Positions 13,301-26,400 of a stretch of 64,000 nt of DNA are shown here, one piece after another. Made by a program: the position numbers and the translations under genes. The DNA is from Cruorifilaria tuberocauda (lineage: Eukaryota > Nematoda > Chromadorea > Rhabditida > Onchocercidae), in assembly GCA_013365365.1 (NCBI GenBank), contig JABVXU010000097.1, positions 1-64,000 on the forward strand, written 5' to 3'. Below the pieces are notes generated by a model. That model did not search any database, was not told where the DNA came from, and saw only the letters and a list, made by a program, of their open reading frames with translations. Within the stretch, counting starts at the first letter, position 1; each line of letters opens with the position of its first letter.

Positions 13301-13696
13301 GAAGACAACCAAACGAGATTAAGCATAGTGAGGTCGACTTTCTGGGGAAGCCCTATAGTTCCTTTTTCATCCATTATTATGATCGTCAACCTTTGCTTGC
13401 ACTGTGTTATCTGAATGTTTGAAAATTCTGTCTTTCTGCAAACAGCAATTAATGCAGTTCAAATTCATTTTCAGTATTAGGTATTATCATACTTATCTGT
13501 CATTCCATTCTTTTGCAGAAGTACTACGATTCACTCTTATTCAAAAATCATCTTATTTACTTTTAAAACTCTTCCTCCGATACTTTTCACTGATTTACCA
13601 ATTTATAATTCGAAATATTGTTCTCATGTTTTCACTAGTATATTTCAAAATATCATAGGTTTGATTTGCAATACCTAACTGATATCTTTGTCGTCA
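10369..13696. other. AT-rich intergenic region with a perfect hairpin
   Basis: No exon chain was found. Poly-T and poly-A tracts are frequent. An AATAAA at 10773-10778 could end the second TOM40 transcript but is 400 bases past the stop. The one clear structure is the inverted repeat at 13138-13168, listed separately. Confidence 0.5.
13138..13168. repeat. Perfect 14-bp inverted repeat with 3-base loop
   Basis: The arms AGTTTTCTTTCTTA and TAAGAAAGAAAACT are exact reverse complements separated by AAC. The stem is purine/pyrimidine-biased. It lies about 0.9 kb ahead of the SPSB-type gene's start codon. Function is unknown; it could be a small foldback remnant. Confidence 0.8.
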
Positions 13697-13912
13697 GCGA
13701 TTCAGACCAAGAAAACACTGTACATCACCAGAAACAATTCTGGCCATCACTTCAAGGAATCCTCAAACTTCTTAACCAACAGTACCCCTGTGGTCAGTTA
13801 TATTTAAAGAGTTCGGCCAACGAATCATCCGAAAATTCGGTCACACGTAGGGTGGGCAATTTTCTGTTTTGCTTAGCTGGGAGAGAATGAACCGAAGATG
13901 AATTCCCAATAC
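13697..13912 (+). other. Possible 5' untranslated exon of the SPSB-type gene
   Basis: This patch is clearly less AT-rich than its surroundings. It starts after an acceptor-like GTCGTCAG and ends at a good donor, GTATGT at 13913. A 110-base intron would then run to the TTTCAG at 14017-14022, directly before the exon with the start codon. It also holds a 74-codon open frame (13666-13890) that ends in a stop and resembles no family I recognise. A leader exon is the simplest reading, but trans-splicing straight to 14023 would make it unnecessary. Confidence 0.3.
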
Positions 13913-14016
13913 GTATGTGTTTGGGAATATGGAGTATCTGGGGGGAAGTAAGGATAGCTTCGCTTTTCCGATTATATTATTGCAAAAGATGATTCGTCTC
14001 TCTAAGAATATTGTGA

Positions 14017-14022
14017 TTTCAG
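14017..14022 (+). promoter_or_regulatory. Acceptor or trans-splice site before the SPSB start
   Basis: TTTCAG, the nematode 3' splice consensus, ends 20 bases before the ATG. It could receive a spliced leader or close a short 5' UTR intron from the donor at 13913. The sequence does not decide between the two. Confidence 0.45.
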
Positions 14023-14042
14023 ACGAAGAAAAATCAACAGTA

Positions 14043-17000
14043 ATGGGTCATCGTTTGTCTGCTCAAACGCTGGGTGATAGTCCGGTTTATGAGGGTAAGT
14101 TCACTCTAAGTTCGTTATTTTATTTCAGTTTCATACTCTTCAAATTTTTACTACAATAGATTAAGAGTATATTCATTTATAGTAAACATACGATCAATTT
14201 TAGGAACAAAGTAATATTTATGTAGTTTAATTCTACGTCACAATCTCAATTCTCAAATTCATGTGAAAGAATAACATTTTATTTCCGTTGAATGAAATTA
14301 GGAGGTTTTTATTGATTGTAATTCTAGGTAGTTTATTTGAAAATCATTGGCTTACCATTTTTTTTTTCCGTGCATATTATCGATTTTGTTCTCGTTAGAA
14401 TGATTTGTGCGATCCCGAAAAATTTACTCATCAGAAATCTTTTGATTTTCTTACTGCTAAGGAAATTTATATATACTGTAATGTGCAGTATCGGAGTGAC
14501 GAGAATACAAAATTTGATAACATGCGTAAAAAGCATTTTTGATGAAGTTTTTCTTGTTTTTTTTTTCATTTCTGGGTTCTGATTTCCCTATTCATCATTG
14601 TATTTTTCAACCTTACAGCAGATTGCTTTATGGTACCATTGACCTTTTTTTGCAAAAATCAGGTTCTATAATCAATATTTAAATTGTATATGCAGTTAAT
14701 CATATAATAATGTGTCTAACTCAATCGATTCCACGCAGTCAGCAGTTTTTCGCTGTTATTTTTGAGCTAAAGCTGAACAGAAATCTTATTGTAGAAATTT
14801 CAATTCCATAGTAATTTATGTTTTCCAATCTGTGCTTACACGAGTGGTTTTCGGTTACTTTTTTCGAACGGAACAAAGTAGTTTTTTAGACATCATGGGA
14901 AAGAAGAGTGGAAAGAAATGGAAATTTCGAAAAATTAGCAGTAGGAGGTGCATGTTGAAGTTTGTATATAGAATGAATCAATATTTAATGTTACAAATCC
15001 CAGGAGTGATCAAAACCAATATTTTTTAGACTGAAAGATAAGACATAAAAATGCTCATTTCACTAGTTTCTTTTTCGATTACTCTTGTTTGACAGTAAGA
15101 AAAGTTCTGCTAGAAAATGATTGATTATCTATGGCTAAAAGTAAAATTTTGGTTCCATTTGAAAACATTGTATTTCATGGTGAGACAGTGCGAAGTTCTG
15201 ATTACAGATTGCAAATAAATTTTTAAAATATTTTAAAAACTAATGGTACTGAAAAAAAAACTGCTAGTTCTAATTTTTAATTTCAGAATTTGTCTAAATG
15301 GAATCAGAAATTGCTCCATTAAAAATTGTAAACAAAGATTAAATCACTCTACTTTCTTGATAATACGACCTTCGAGCTTTTGCGCCATACTACCTTTTCA
15401 AAGCAATTATAGTAAAAAATATGTTATTAAATATAAATGGTTTTTATAAGAAAAATTAGCAGAGATGCGATAATGGAAAATGAAGCGAGAGGTTTCTATC
15501 ATAGCGATGACGAACAGTTCTTTATGACTTGAAATTTTTTTATTACAAGAATGCTAAAAAATCAACTGTTAAAATATTCTTGTTAGAAAATAGTGAAAGT
15601 AATAATGATTTTTGTCTTATGCAAGAGCCGACGCTAAATATAACCTGAAACAGGTTTGTAATGTAGAATAGCATAATGGTAAGGTCGTAGTTATAATTCG
15701 TTTCACTATTATCCTATTTTTCCAGATCGAAGTTTACCAGGACTAGGTTTTTGGTTATATATTTTTGTTATTTGAACCTTTCTTTCGATATAATATAGCT
15801 CTGAATAAAAATACTTGTAATTTGCTTGCGCTAGTTTTTTTCATGACACAAATTGGAAAAGAATATCTAGGTGACCATTGAAGTCACCTAAAACATTGCT
15901 CTTTTTCAGCTTGATTACCCTTCAACTAATTATGTTGTGTTCCATGCATTCATAGCGATGAAAGCAGAAATATTATTTGTAAAATTAAAAGTAAAATTTT
16001 TATAATTGTTAAGCACTCAGGTGGGAAATGATTATCATATAATTCAAATAATTTTAATCAAATAAACATTTTTTTCTGACTAAATCACTAATTGAGTAAG
16101 AAAAAGAACTCAGAAATGAATTTCACATTGTACGTACATTTTTAAGTATTAAACAGCTATTTTGAACACTATAAGGTTACCTTATGTCAACTCGTTTTTC
16201 TAGTTTATGCATTTCCTTCGAAAATGCATGATAGCTTTAAAAAAATATATGGTAAAAAAATTTTGGAAGAAAATTTTTTGTATGAGTCAAGAAAATGAAA
16301 CTAAAAGAATTTAATTATTGAAAAGTTTCCCTTTTATTATCTTTTGCGGCAAGTGGGAGTGCTGTTATATATTTTTTTTAATTTATTCTGATGCTTGAAT
16401 GAAATAGATTATAGAAAAATACCGTAACACTCTTGAAAATGTTAGACATATTAAATCAGAAGTATTTTTTGCATTCCTTTTATTTTTTCCGTAAAAGCAG
16501 TCTTGAAATTTGGACATATGTATATCCTCTTTGGAATTTAATATATATGTATATCCTTTTTGGAATTTAATTCCGCTTTCAATCTAAATAAATTTAGTTT
16601 TACTTTTTAATAAGTAATTCATATTTGTTACTGATTATTATCCACTTTCTAGTGCTCCATTTCCAGTCCTTGTCTAAATTCCATTTTTAATTAGCAACAT
16701 ATATTCATTTTAACCTTTTCGAAGTTTGCATTTTTGTTGTCCATTGAATAGCAAAATTTATCTGGAAGTTCTTAAAATGACAAAAGTAAAGGTATTTCAA
16801 AAAGATGACTGCAAAAATCTTTGAGATTTGTGAGTTTTTAAACTCATTTATCTCGTTTGCGTTTGAATTGAACAACCGTGTTAAAGAATATTGAAGAATG
16901 TCACAGTCTTCATTTTTGATAGGACATCATCTTTCAAGAATACAGGTGAAAGTAGTCTTTTCAACATCCAAGTTTTTCTCGTATTAACAAGATTTTACTT

Positions 17001-20000
17001 TATTCGATTTAGTTTGTTATCGAAATCATTATTCTTCCTTTTCAGATTTATATCAGTGATAATGGTTTTAATGGCTGTTTATGAAAGAATTGAATATAAG
17101 ATCAGTAGTCTGTCTATAAGTTTTCGGTTTTTAATGTCAAGTATTTGATTTGATTGAGGAAAATAATTTCGACATTTAGAATGCTACAGCATAGCAGCAG
17201 AATAGAATGAACATTTTCAAAAAAAAACTCTGTAGTAAAATATGAGGAAAATAATAAATCCTTATTCATATTTCATTTCTTTTCCGTAGTCGTTCGGAAA
17301 CCCGTTTGATTGAAGATAACACAATTTTTCATTCTTTGCGATATCTTATCATTCTTGTTTCAGAAGAGGTCAGTTCCTCTAATTCTTATCGTTTCTCAAG
17401 TATTTTTCAATGCTTCCACTCTTCATTTTCCCTGCTGTTCACTGTATACTGTTGTCGCGATTTCATTTTTTTTTCATATGTTTAAAATTATACAAATTTC
17501 GACTATTTAAAACCGGTTATTTCGGCATAGAACATATGATTTGATCCATTTCAATAATGAATATTTTGAGCTGTAATCAGTTACAGCTTAAGACATTCAT
17601 TATTAATGTTACAGAAAGCAAAATGAAATTTCGACGGAAAGAATTTAGTTCAAAAGATTTATGTTCAGTAATAGTGAGAGCAGTAGTGAAGGCTTTATTT
17701 GAAAAGATTCAGTTCGTGAAAGATGAGTTCAGGATTAAATTATTGATGCCTGAATAATATGCACCTTAATTTCTATTTTCCTTCAAAGTTTACTTTTCTA
17801 TTCTTTCAGAAATCATGAAAAATGGTGGTTTTATCGTGATATTTTGAAAGAAAAAAAGATATATAAAAATCGAAAAAAAAGTAAATTTTTTCCGAATTTT
17901 TTTTACACTCCAGATATACCGTCACTAACTGGATCAACACATGATGATGCTGCTATCGGTGGTAGCAATGCGGTGGTATTATCAGCTATACAGCAGCCAA
18001 CCGTTCGTCAAAATGTCTTAACACGTAGAGTTTTCCGCCCTTCGCATGAAACAGCCGGATCTAGTGTAACCGAAGAGTGGCTTGGCAATACTGTTACCGA
18101 AATTGGTGGAAGTGGTAGCAGCAGTAGCAGCAGCAGCAGTAACCTACGGCGGCAGCATCTTTTCACTCGTTCCCACCGTACTTTACGTGAACAGAATTCA
18201 GCTGTTCGAAGCTTAAACAGTGTTTCGAGTTCTACATCACACACTACAACTATGGTAGTAGAATTGAATGGTTCACGATCACGTATCCAATCAAATGCTA
18301 ATCCTATGGTTTACTTTCATAGTTTATATTTTAGAAATTTGATATTTCACAGACCTTGATTTAATACATTCTACCCAAATACCAATATACCACACATAAG
18401 TCGTGGTTTGGTTCCACATTTTAGGTTTCCACAATTGCGTGAATTACCAAAATTTCAAATCAGTGTATTTTAAATTAATCTTTCGACTCCTTTGTAGGGT
18501 TCTTGTTATGAGGACATGTTCCGTCCAACTCGCTTTGATTTAATAATCGGTTCTTCACCACCACCACTTGAAGTAATGGAAGCATATGCATGGAATCCAG
18601 ATGATCGCTCTCTGAATATTTTTGTTAAGGATGACGATAGATTGACATTCCACAGGCATCCCGTTGCTCAGTCCACCGATTCCATTCGTGCTAAGGTGAA
18701 TCAAGCGATTTATCAAGTCCGGAAATCTTCATTTTTTTATTTTTGAAAATTTTTTTATTTTTTATTTTTGAGAATCAGCAAGTCGTATTTTAGCTGAGCT
18801 AAAAGCTGTATGTTGTACACCAAGTATGGCTAGACAAAGAACGACTGAATGAATGTACAAGTTATATTAGATTTAGCTTTTCTGATCAATCTTTCAAATA
18901 TAAAAGCCTTTTAATTCGGCAAAGTCTGAAAGTCAATGTAATTAATCAACATTTTGTATTGGACTGACCATTATAAACTGACATAAATAAAACTGTAAAT
19001 TAATGGTTTGTTCAAAGATTATGAAACGGTATTGGTTTCCTGTAGAAATTAGTTCAAAGCACTCTGAAAAGGAAAGAAAGGTTATTCCTCTTATTTTATC
19101 GATCAGCGAAGAATTCTCATGACAGAAATATCCCATGACAAATACATTTATCCAAGATTGGATTATGGCTTATTTATCAGCCGTTATTTCACTTGGAAGC
19201 ATTTTTAATCTAAAGAATCTTTGATAGTAAAAAATAATTTGCAAATTGAATCTTTATAATATGCTAATTATAACTTAATTTCCATTTTTAGCATATTTTA
19301 TTGGATTTAAGTTCAAATGGTGAACTCTGCTGATTTTCCACTTTTATTTTAATCTTTCTGTTTGCAGATTGGTTTTTCGAAAGGTTTCCATGTTTGGCAA
19401 ATTAAATGGCCACAGAGACAACGAGGAACACATGCGTCAGTTGGTGTAGCAACGAAAGCAGCATCATTGCATGCCGTTGGTTATACTTCGCTTATTGGTT
19501 CGAATAGTGAATCATATGGATGGGATTTAAGTTAGTTTTTTTCTGTTCATCTCATTTATCTATTTGTATACTGTTATAGCGTTCTACTTATGTCTAGCAT
19601 CTAAAAGATGGTTAAAAGGTCACAATTGATTGTTATGATTAGTCATTTGTATTATTATAATTAATCAATTTGAAGAGAATCAGTCATATTTTTTATTTAT
19701 AAATAACACTTCTTACATTGTCAACGAAAAGCCCTTCATGTATATCGTTAAAATCGTCTTTATCCTTTGCTCTACCCGCTGTTTGCTTGATTGACTTTAA
19801 AACCTTATGTATTCCTAACCTTTTTTTGGGAACTAAATTGAATTAGAGGAATCATAATTTATCATTTTTCAGATAATATTTGTAGCAAATTAAAAAATTT
19901 TAATATATACATATAAGAAGAATAAATTACAATTCGTGGTAATCTTGTATTAGAATAATTTCAAGAACCCATTGCAATAAGCTAGTGGCTTACTGGAAAT

Positions 20001-21396
20001 ATATATTAGTAGTTTTCATTCAAGTCGAAACTTTTGAATTTGAAATTGTAATCGATGTCACGATCAATTTTTAGTACGCAATAAATGTTATCATGATTCA
20101 AAGAATACAAATGGATGGACATATCCGAAATGTATATTACGTGATGAGAATCATCTGGCACCGGATCAGTTCTATTGTATTCTTGATATGGACGAAGGAT
20201 ATATGGCCTTTGCTTCTGACGCTGATTATTATGGTGTAGCATTTACGGGTTTGAAAGGTCGAGAGTTGTATCCAATTGTTTCCGCTGTTTGGGGTCACTG
20301 TGAAATTACGATTAAATATCTCGGAGGACTTGATCGTTAGTTTCTATCAATATCTCATTACCTTAATATCATGAGGAATTGAAGAACTAAAGGTATGAAT
20401 TCAAGAAAATCTTAATCATATAAGGAATTCTTATTGTCATGGAGTTTGTTGGAAACCGAAAATATTTTTTATTTGTGGAAATTTCTTACCATTAAAAAAG
20501 TATATATTAATCTACCAATCTTACCAAGCTTTCCTTTTTTAATATTAGTATCATGCTAATTAATATCATAATAGTCTCATATTTTAGTATTAAAGGCAAT
20601 TCCGATATTCGAAACATATAGGGCTTATTGAACTGTTAAATAATCCGGAATTCTAAATATCATTCATTCAATTTAATGTTATACAAACATTGACATTGGA
20701 AAAACTGTTGAAGTGTTCTTAACGATGTTACATTATCAAGTATCACATTTTTATTTACTCATATGAGATGAAACATGACTTGTGTAACTTTTTAATGAAA
20801 TTAGCGACAGAAGTTTGGAAAATGTATTACTTTAGTGTTCATTAAAATTTCAAATTTGAAGTTTTAGACATTGAAAAATTTTTTTTCTGCTAAGTGTAGT
20901 AAGTCACTTGACGTTGAATTGATCAACATTTAAATAAATTAATCTTTAAGCGTGTTCATCTCTTTAGAATTCAGAAAATTATCCGATAAACATAATAAAC
21001 AGTCAAATGCAATCATTTTGTTCCACATTTTATAGTAATTAGTTGGCTCAAGTTCGAAGATTTCAGCATTATTTGTTTGTTTACGCTGAAAAAGTGTTTT
21101 CCAATAGAAAGTACCTCTTAGATTTTTGAGATTTCGTTTACTAGGAGTGCAGATGTTCGGCATATTTTGAATATTTGAAATCTCTTTTTTTTATTCTCTG
21201 ATAAGAAAAACAAGTTTTTAATTATTTTTTATGATTGAAGTAGTATTTCATTAATTTGTTTACAGCTGAACCGTTGACACTTTTGGAATTATGCCAACGG
21301 TCAATTCGGACATATCTAGGGAAAGAACGTATTTGCCGAGTACGGGAGCTGAGGTTACCAACTGGTCTGAAAAAATATTTGCTATACAAATGTTAA
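14043..21396 (+). CDS. SPRY domain and SOCS box protein (SPSB/GUSTAVUS type)
   Basis: Six exons give 399 codons: 14043-14094, 17914-18308, 18498-18695, 19368-19530, 20075-20335 and 21266-21396 (stop TAA), with phases 1, 0, 0, 1, 1. The SPRY/B30.2 domain covers about residues 175-345 ([54 protein letters not shown]). The SOCS box covers about 358-398. It has a BC-box L362-C366-I370 for Elongin B/C and a [11 protein letters not shown] end typical of Cullin-5 adaptors. SPSB proteins bind short Asn-rich peptides through SPRY and send targets for ubiquitination. The first 150 residues are an unusually long tail: Ser-rich with a poly-Ser run near residue 90, and no homology that I recognise. Vertebrate SPSB1 is about 273 aa with a short tail. 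The start ATG lies 20 bases after a TTTCAG, and intron 1 is 3.8 kb. Confidence 0.93.
16516..16571. repeat. Two-copy tandem repeat, 29-base period
   Basis: Two adjacent copies (16516-16542 and 16545-16571) of an AT-rich unit beginning ATATGTATATCCT and ending GGAATTTAAT differ at one base. They lie in the large first intron of the SPSB-type gene. This looks like a local duplication with no evident function. Confidence 0.75.
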
Positions 21397-23417
21397 CAGT
21401 TTGGTTCATGATTCTAAACATATTTAGATTTTTTTCTACGTCTTATTTTTTGTTAATTTTGCACATGTTTTATCTATTACGGGTTTCATGGTAGACTAAA
21501 AATTGTGACAACGTAGCACTTTCGGAGATATCATAATTCATTGTATTGTGATTTTGTGAGGTTTCAAGCTTTGTTCTCTTACACATGCATTTTGGATATA
21601 AATTATGTTTTAATTACCAAAAATTATAAATAGCAATCTATCAGCAAACTAGCAGCAACCTGCATGTCTTGCATTTAATAGAGCATATTTTTTGACTGGT
21701 AAATTAGCAGATGCATGAAATGATTTTGGAAAGATTCTTAAATTGGCAAATAATTTTTTGAAACTCAAAGTTTGAAAGCAAAATTGTTTTTAAATTTTTA
21801 GTATTTTTGATTGAAAAATTTAGGATCACAGTTTCGTTGCACTGAATAGGAAGAAGCTATTTTTGTTTAATTACCGGTTTTTATTTTGATATTACTATTG
21901 AGATAACTGTATTTATTATGCGTGTGTTTAAATACTGTATCTTATATGCCTATTCATGCAATAATACTTATTCATATTGTTTCCTTTTTCATTCGGTCTT
22001 TCTTTTTAAAAAGCTTGCTCACTTATGTTACAAATTCTCAAATATTCATACGCTTAGTGTATTTTTTCATGGTGAATTGCACTTTATTGATGCATATTTG
22101 GGATTTTTCCTCAAAAATGCTTATGAAGTTGTCTTTATGTTTACTGTCATTATTGTCATTGGTTGATATCATGAAGTTTTGCATTCTTAATTCTTTTTCG
22201 TTTTCCAATATTGAATAGGGAAGGAATTAGTTTTGTTTATTTCATTTTCTCAAATATTTTGCTTAGTAATTCATACCCTGGTAACTACGTTGTTATACAA
22301 ATTTGTGTTGTGTTTCTATACGTGAAAGTGATGTATCAAATACAGAATTATTTGAAAATGCTGCAAAATAAAAATATGCCAAATGTGTGTTTTAAGCGTA
22401 CAAAGAAAATTTTTTCAAACCTTAATACATCATAAATATTATATTTTTTGTATTATCATTTGGATGATTGGAATTCGAATGCTTAGCTGATAAATTATTC
22501 ATTTGTGATCCGTCAAGTAACTATATCGAATTATTTCAAACTGGTATTAGATTATTGATATAATTTAGTTAAAGCTAACGCAAAAATAAAAGCGAATAGC
22601 GAAAAATTCAGCAATGACCGGTGCGTTATAAAAATGTAATTCTTACCTTCTAATTTTTGATGAGATTTCGGGATTATGTGCAGTTATCTTTAAATTTTTG
22701 AGAAGCGGGATGAAAACTTTATAGCTTGCAAATTATTTTTACTAACTTAAATTACCTAAACATCAGTAAAGGTGGACATTTTAAAAAGCCAATCTGATTC
22801 TGTTTATCTACCTAATGATAGCGTATTCATTTATAGTTTTAATACAAGACAAAGTATAGTTAGTCAATTATTATTGTTCTGAAGAAATTATGAAGTAAGT
22901 TAGGTACAATAAGTAATGAAACGAAAAAAGTTGAATCATCAACGTTGAATTGGTCGTTATAAAAAATAGAAGTTTTATGTAACTTTATTCGTTTTGTAAC
23001 GGTAAAAAGTATTGCAGGATGATTCAGAGAGAAAGTGAAATTAATTTATAATTTCTTTTGAATCACATAATTCGTCATTGTTTGTAGTGCTGATATCATC
23101 TCTTCACCTGGAAATAATTTATTTCCAAGATAAGATTAATGATTACGTTTCTTTTGCAATTTGATATTTCTAATTGGTAATTATGCTGTGACTCTTTGGA
23201 AATAACTGACAGATTAAAGTCCTACAAAATTCTATGCTAACTTGACATCAAATTTTTCTCGTTGATAAAATAAAATATTACAAAAAATTAAGCCACTACA
23301 AATCTAACTTTTCTTATTTATCTCGAAAACTGTGATTTGTTATTCGCAAGAAGCTCCTCCTTATTCTTATTAATCGGCTAGATCTCAACTGTTAATATTA
23401 GAATAATTTGAATTAAA
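21397..23417. other. Gene-free stretch between convergent genes
   Basis: This lies between the 3' end of the SPSB-type gene (plus) and the 3' end of the carboxypeptidase gene (minus), so it should hold both 3' UTRs. Overlapping hydrophobic open frames at 21918-22435 are Phe/Leu/Tyr-rich products of T-rich DNA and lack splice partners. A palindrome, TGGAAATAATTTATTTCCA, lies near 23105-23123. Nothing else stands out. Confidence 0.55.
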
Positions 23418-26400
23418 CTAGCCGGTAGGTTCAATAAATGGTGCTGGAATGGTAAAACCGAAGTTGTTATTCGCATCTTCGGGCCTCAACTCTATACCAT
23501 AGATGTAAGGTACACCTTTGTCCTGCATATAATCGATGCTTGTCCCTGATGCTGGATCTGCATAGGTTTCAATTTGCCCAAGAAGTTCAAAGTTTGAAAT
23601 ATTAATTTTTTTGTACTCCATGGTTTTCAAGGATTATAAAATGTTTTGCATTGCGTCGCAATTTATCATACAGTTTCACATGTGTAAAAATGCATTTTCA
23701 GCTCAAAAATTATAGCAAGATTGAAGTTAACTGTTAGGTAAGTAATAGATATGAGCAACTAACACATCAGTTCAGAAATAGTCCCATAGTTATACTTTGC
23801 ACCAGTTCTCTTTCGAATAGCCTCTACTGCTAAGCTTGCTGCCTGCTTCTGCAATGTGTAAATAAAGCATAAAGTTCTGCTTCAATTTGCATGTACTTGC
23901 AGCAAATTAGTTTCTTCAACGCAAATTTTTGATATTTCAGTATGTTATTGATAATTATGTCCTATCAGGTTATTCAAGAAGTTAAGATAATTTATTTGTA
24001 TCCTTTGTTATGAATAAAAAAGTTTGATTTACTAAATAAAATAAAAACAAAAAAGATAAAACACGAAAATTCAAATTTTTACCGAGAACTTACCTGATCA
24101 TAATAATTGTTCGGTTTATCATTCGTATAACCCCATGGAGCAAGGAATAATTGTCCATAGCTATGCAAACTAACATAAATTTTGAGATCAAGAATCTGAG
24201 AAGTAATGAAATCTCGGATACCTGCCGTTTCCGCTTCACTAAATGCTGCTGACCCGGGATAGATATTTGAGCATGGACTACGATTTGCTCCTGCTTCTGT
24301 AAAGCGTCAAAATTTTTTTATAAGAATAAATTAAAATATTAAATTATCCTGCGATAACGGTATTATAAAAGCGATACTACTTAAGGATTAGAATCAATGA
24401 GAAATTTCTTAAATTAGATTATAAAGCTTATTGTTCCTAAAGTTGATGTATTATCAACAATGAAACTAACCACCCCATCGGTAACCCCAATTCCTGTTCG
24501 CATCAGTGCCAATGCACCATTTATTAATTGTCACATTCCTTGATCGGGTCTTTCTCCATAATCGATCCTAGAAAATGATGCCAAAGAAGTAGAAGAATAA
24601 GTTTCTCGATCTCGTTTCATGACATCTTTCTTTTCTGTCCCACCTTAAACTTCGGCTGAACTTTTTCTAGTGATGGAGTATTGTTTTTCAAGATAATATT
24701 TTTCAGATTTTTGATTTCAAGTTCATCATATTTACCTGATGGCTAATTATCTCTGTTTATTCATACTGTTTTGTTTATTTCTTAAGATTTCCTTAAAGTA
24801 AAATGATTAATAAATATCTTTCTGTGTTTTGTTTGTTAACCAGTGTATTTTTTATGTTTATGAGACTTAAAGCTATAATCAACTTATGTAGCATGAAACT
24901 ACTTGTCCACGAGATTATGATATTTTTTTACTCCTTAAAATTGTTTAATTAGCATAAAAGAGAAGGCCAGTTGAGCTAAGAAAATTAAAGATGTCATATT
25001 TTCATCACTCATTGTAAAGCTTTTTCAACAATTTCCTTCGTTAGAAATATTTCAAGTGATTTTTCTAAATCACTTTACAAATTGAAAAATATTCGACGAG
25101 AAACAGAATTTTCTATATTCTTCATTTTACCAAAATTTAGAAGCTGTTTTTTTGAGTTATAATTCCTTCTCAGAAATTATAGATCCAAATTTTCCAGCTA
25201 AAATAAAATGTGAACATTTTTGAACTGCAACAAAAATAATTGAAAAAACACAAAAAATAGGACGACAAAAAAATTCTTTGTAGTTAATTAAATTATGACT
25301 TTGAGCTAAATTTCAAGTATTCTCATATTAATATTTTTGAAAGAAAAACTTGAAGTTTATGTACAGTAGTCATGCTGTATTCGTATCCATCCGGATTTGC
25401 CACTGGGACGATATACCAGTCGAATTTATCCACCATATCCGTTAGATCGGAATTTTTTGCATACTCTGTTACAAGCTGAAATTTTTATTACCAAAGTTCG
25501 ATCTTTTATTCTAACTCCAAATTTAGATATAATTATATCACTCCTTAAAGTTTATCAATTTGCAACAAAATCATAAATAGGAATGAAAGATTAACCTTGC
25601 TGATGATATAAAGAGCTACCGCAGGTGCGATCCATTCCCTTGCATGAACACCGGCATCAATGAATATAGCGGGTTTGTATGAAGCTTGTGATCCTATCTA
25701 CCTCGGATTATTTTTATTCATATCCAAATTTTATTTATTAACTGATTTTCTCATTGGAATGATTTTATCATTATGATGGCGTGGAAAAATCTCATTTTCA
25801 TCTCTAATAATCTAAAAATTATTTCAAAGTTCCTTAGACTCTGCCAAATTGATATTAATGTTTGATATTCATCGACAGAAAAAGAAACAAACAATACGAA
25901 CTTTGGTGCCAATCAAATTGCGACCTTCATACGTTCTAGTAATATTAAATACTTCAACTAAATCTGGATATAATCTAGAAAGCATTTCCAGGTATTCCAC
26001 AATCTGTAATAATTATTCAGGAAAATGGTATAGTTAAGAATGTAATGAGTATAAAAATATATGAAAAATTAATTGTAAAAAGGAAATTTCTTCTAACTGG
26101 AGATTCAAAGGGATCTTACGAAACTTCTTATGAAAGAAATTTATAATTCGATCGCATCGTCTCTTAACAACCAGATAATCATTAAATGGAAACAAACCTT
26201 ATCATACCGATGATAATCAATAAGATTGAAGTGAGCTGACGAATTATCTTTCGCAGAACGTCGCGAGCGATATTTCATCATCCGGGCTAAATCTCTTCTT
26301 TCCCGATCTATTTCTCTGCATAAATATAGCATTTTATGAATTTTTTCATGTCTTATCTGCATGTCTTAATAAATCCAAGACTATTGCTAAGTATAAATTT

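Noticed and set aside
18008..18244. Minus-strand frame with a poly-Leu run
   Set aside because: It is the antisense reading of the poly-Ser repeat in the SPSB exon.
21918..22435. Overlapping hydrophobic plus-strand frames that look like membrane proteins
   Set aside because: The Phe/Leu/Tyr/Ile content follows from T-rich DNA; there are no splice partners and no family resemblance.
24997..25360. Searched for an extra carboxypeptidase exon between those ending at 25365 and starting at 24567
   Set aside because: The two exons already join in phase 0 and the peptide (EYSMTT-DRLWRK) is continuous for the family.
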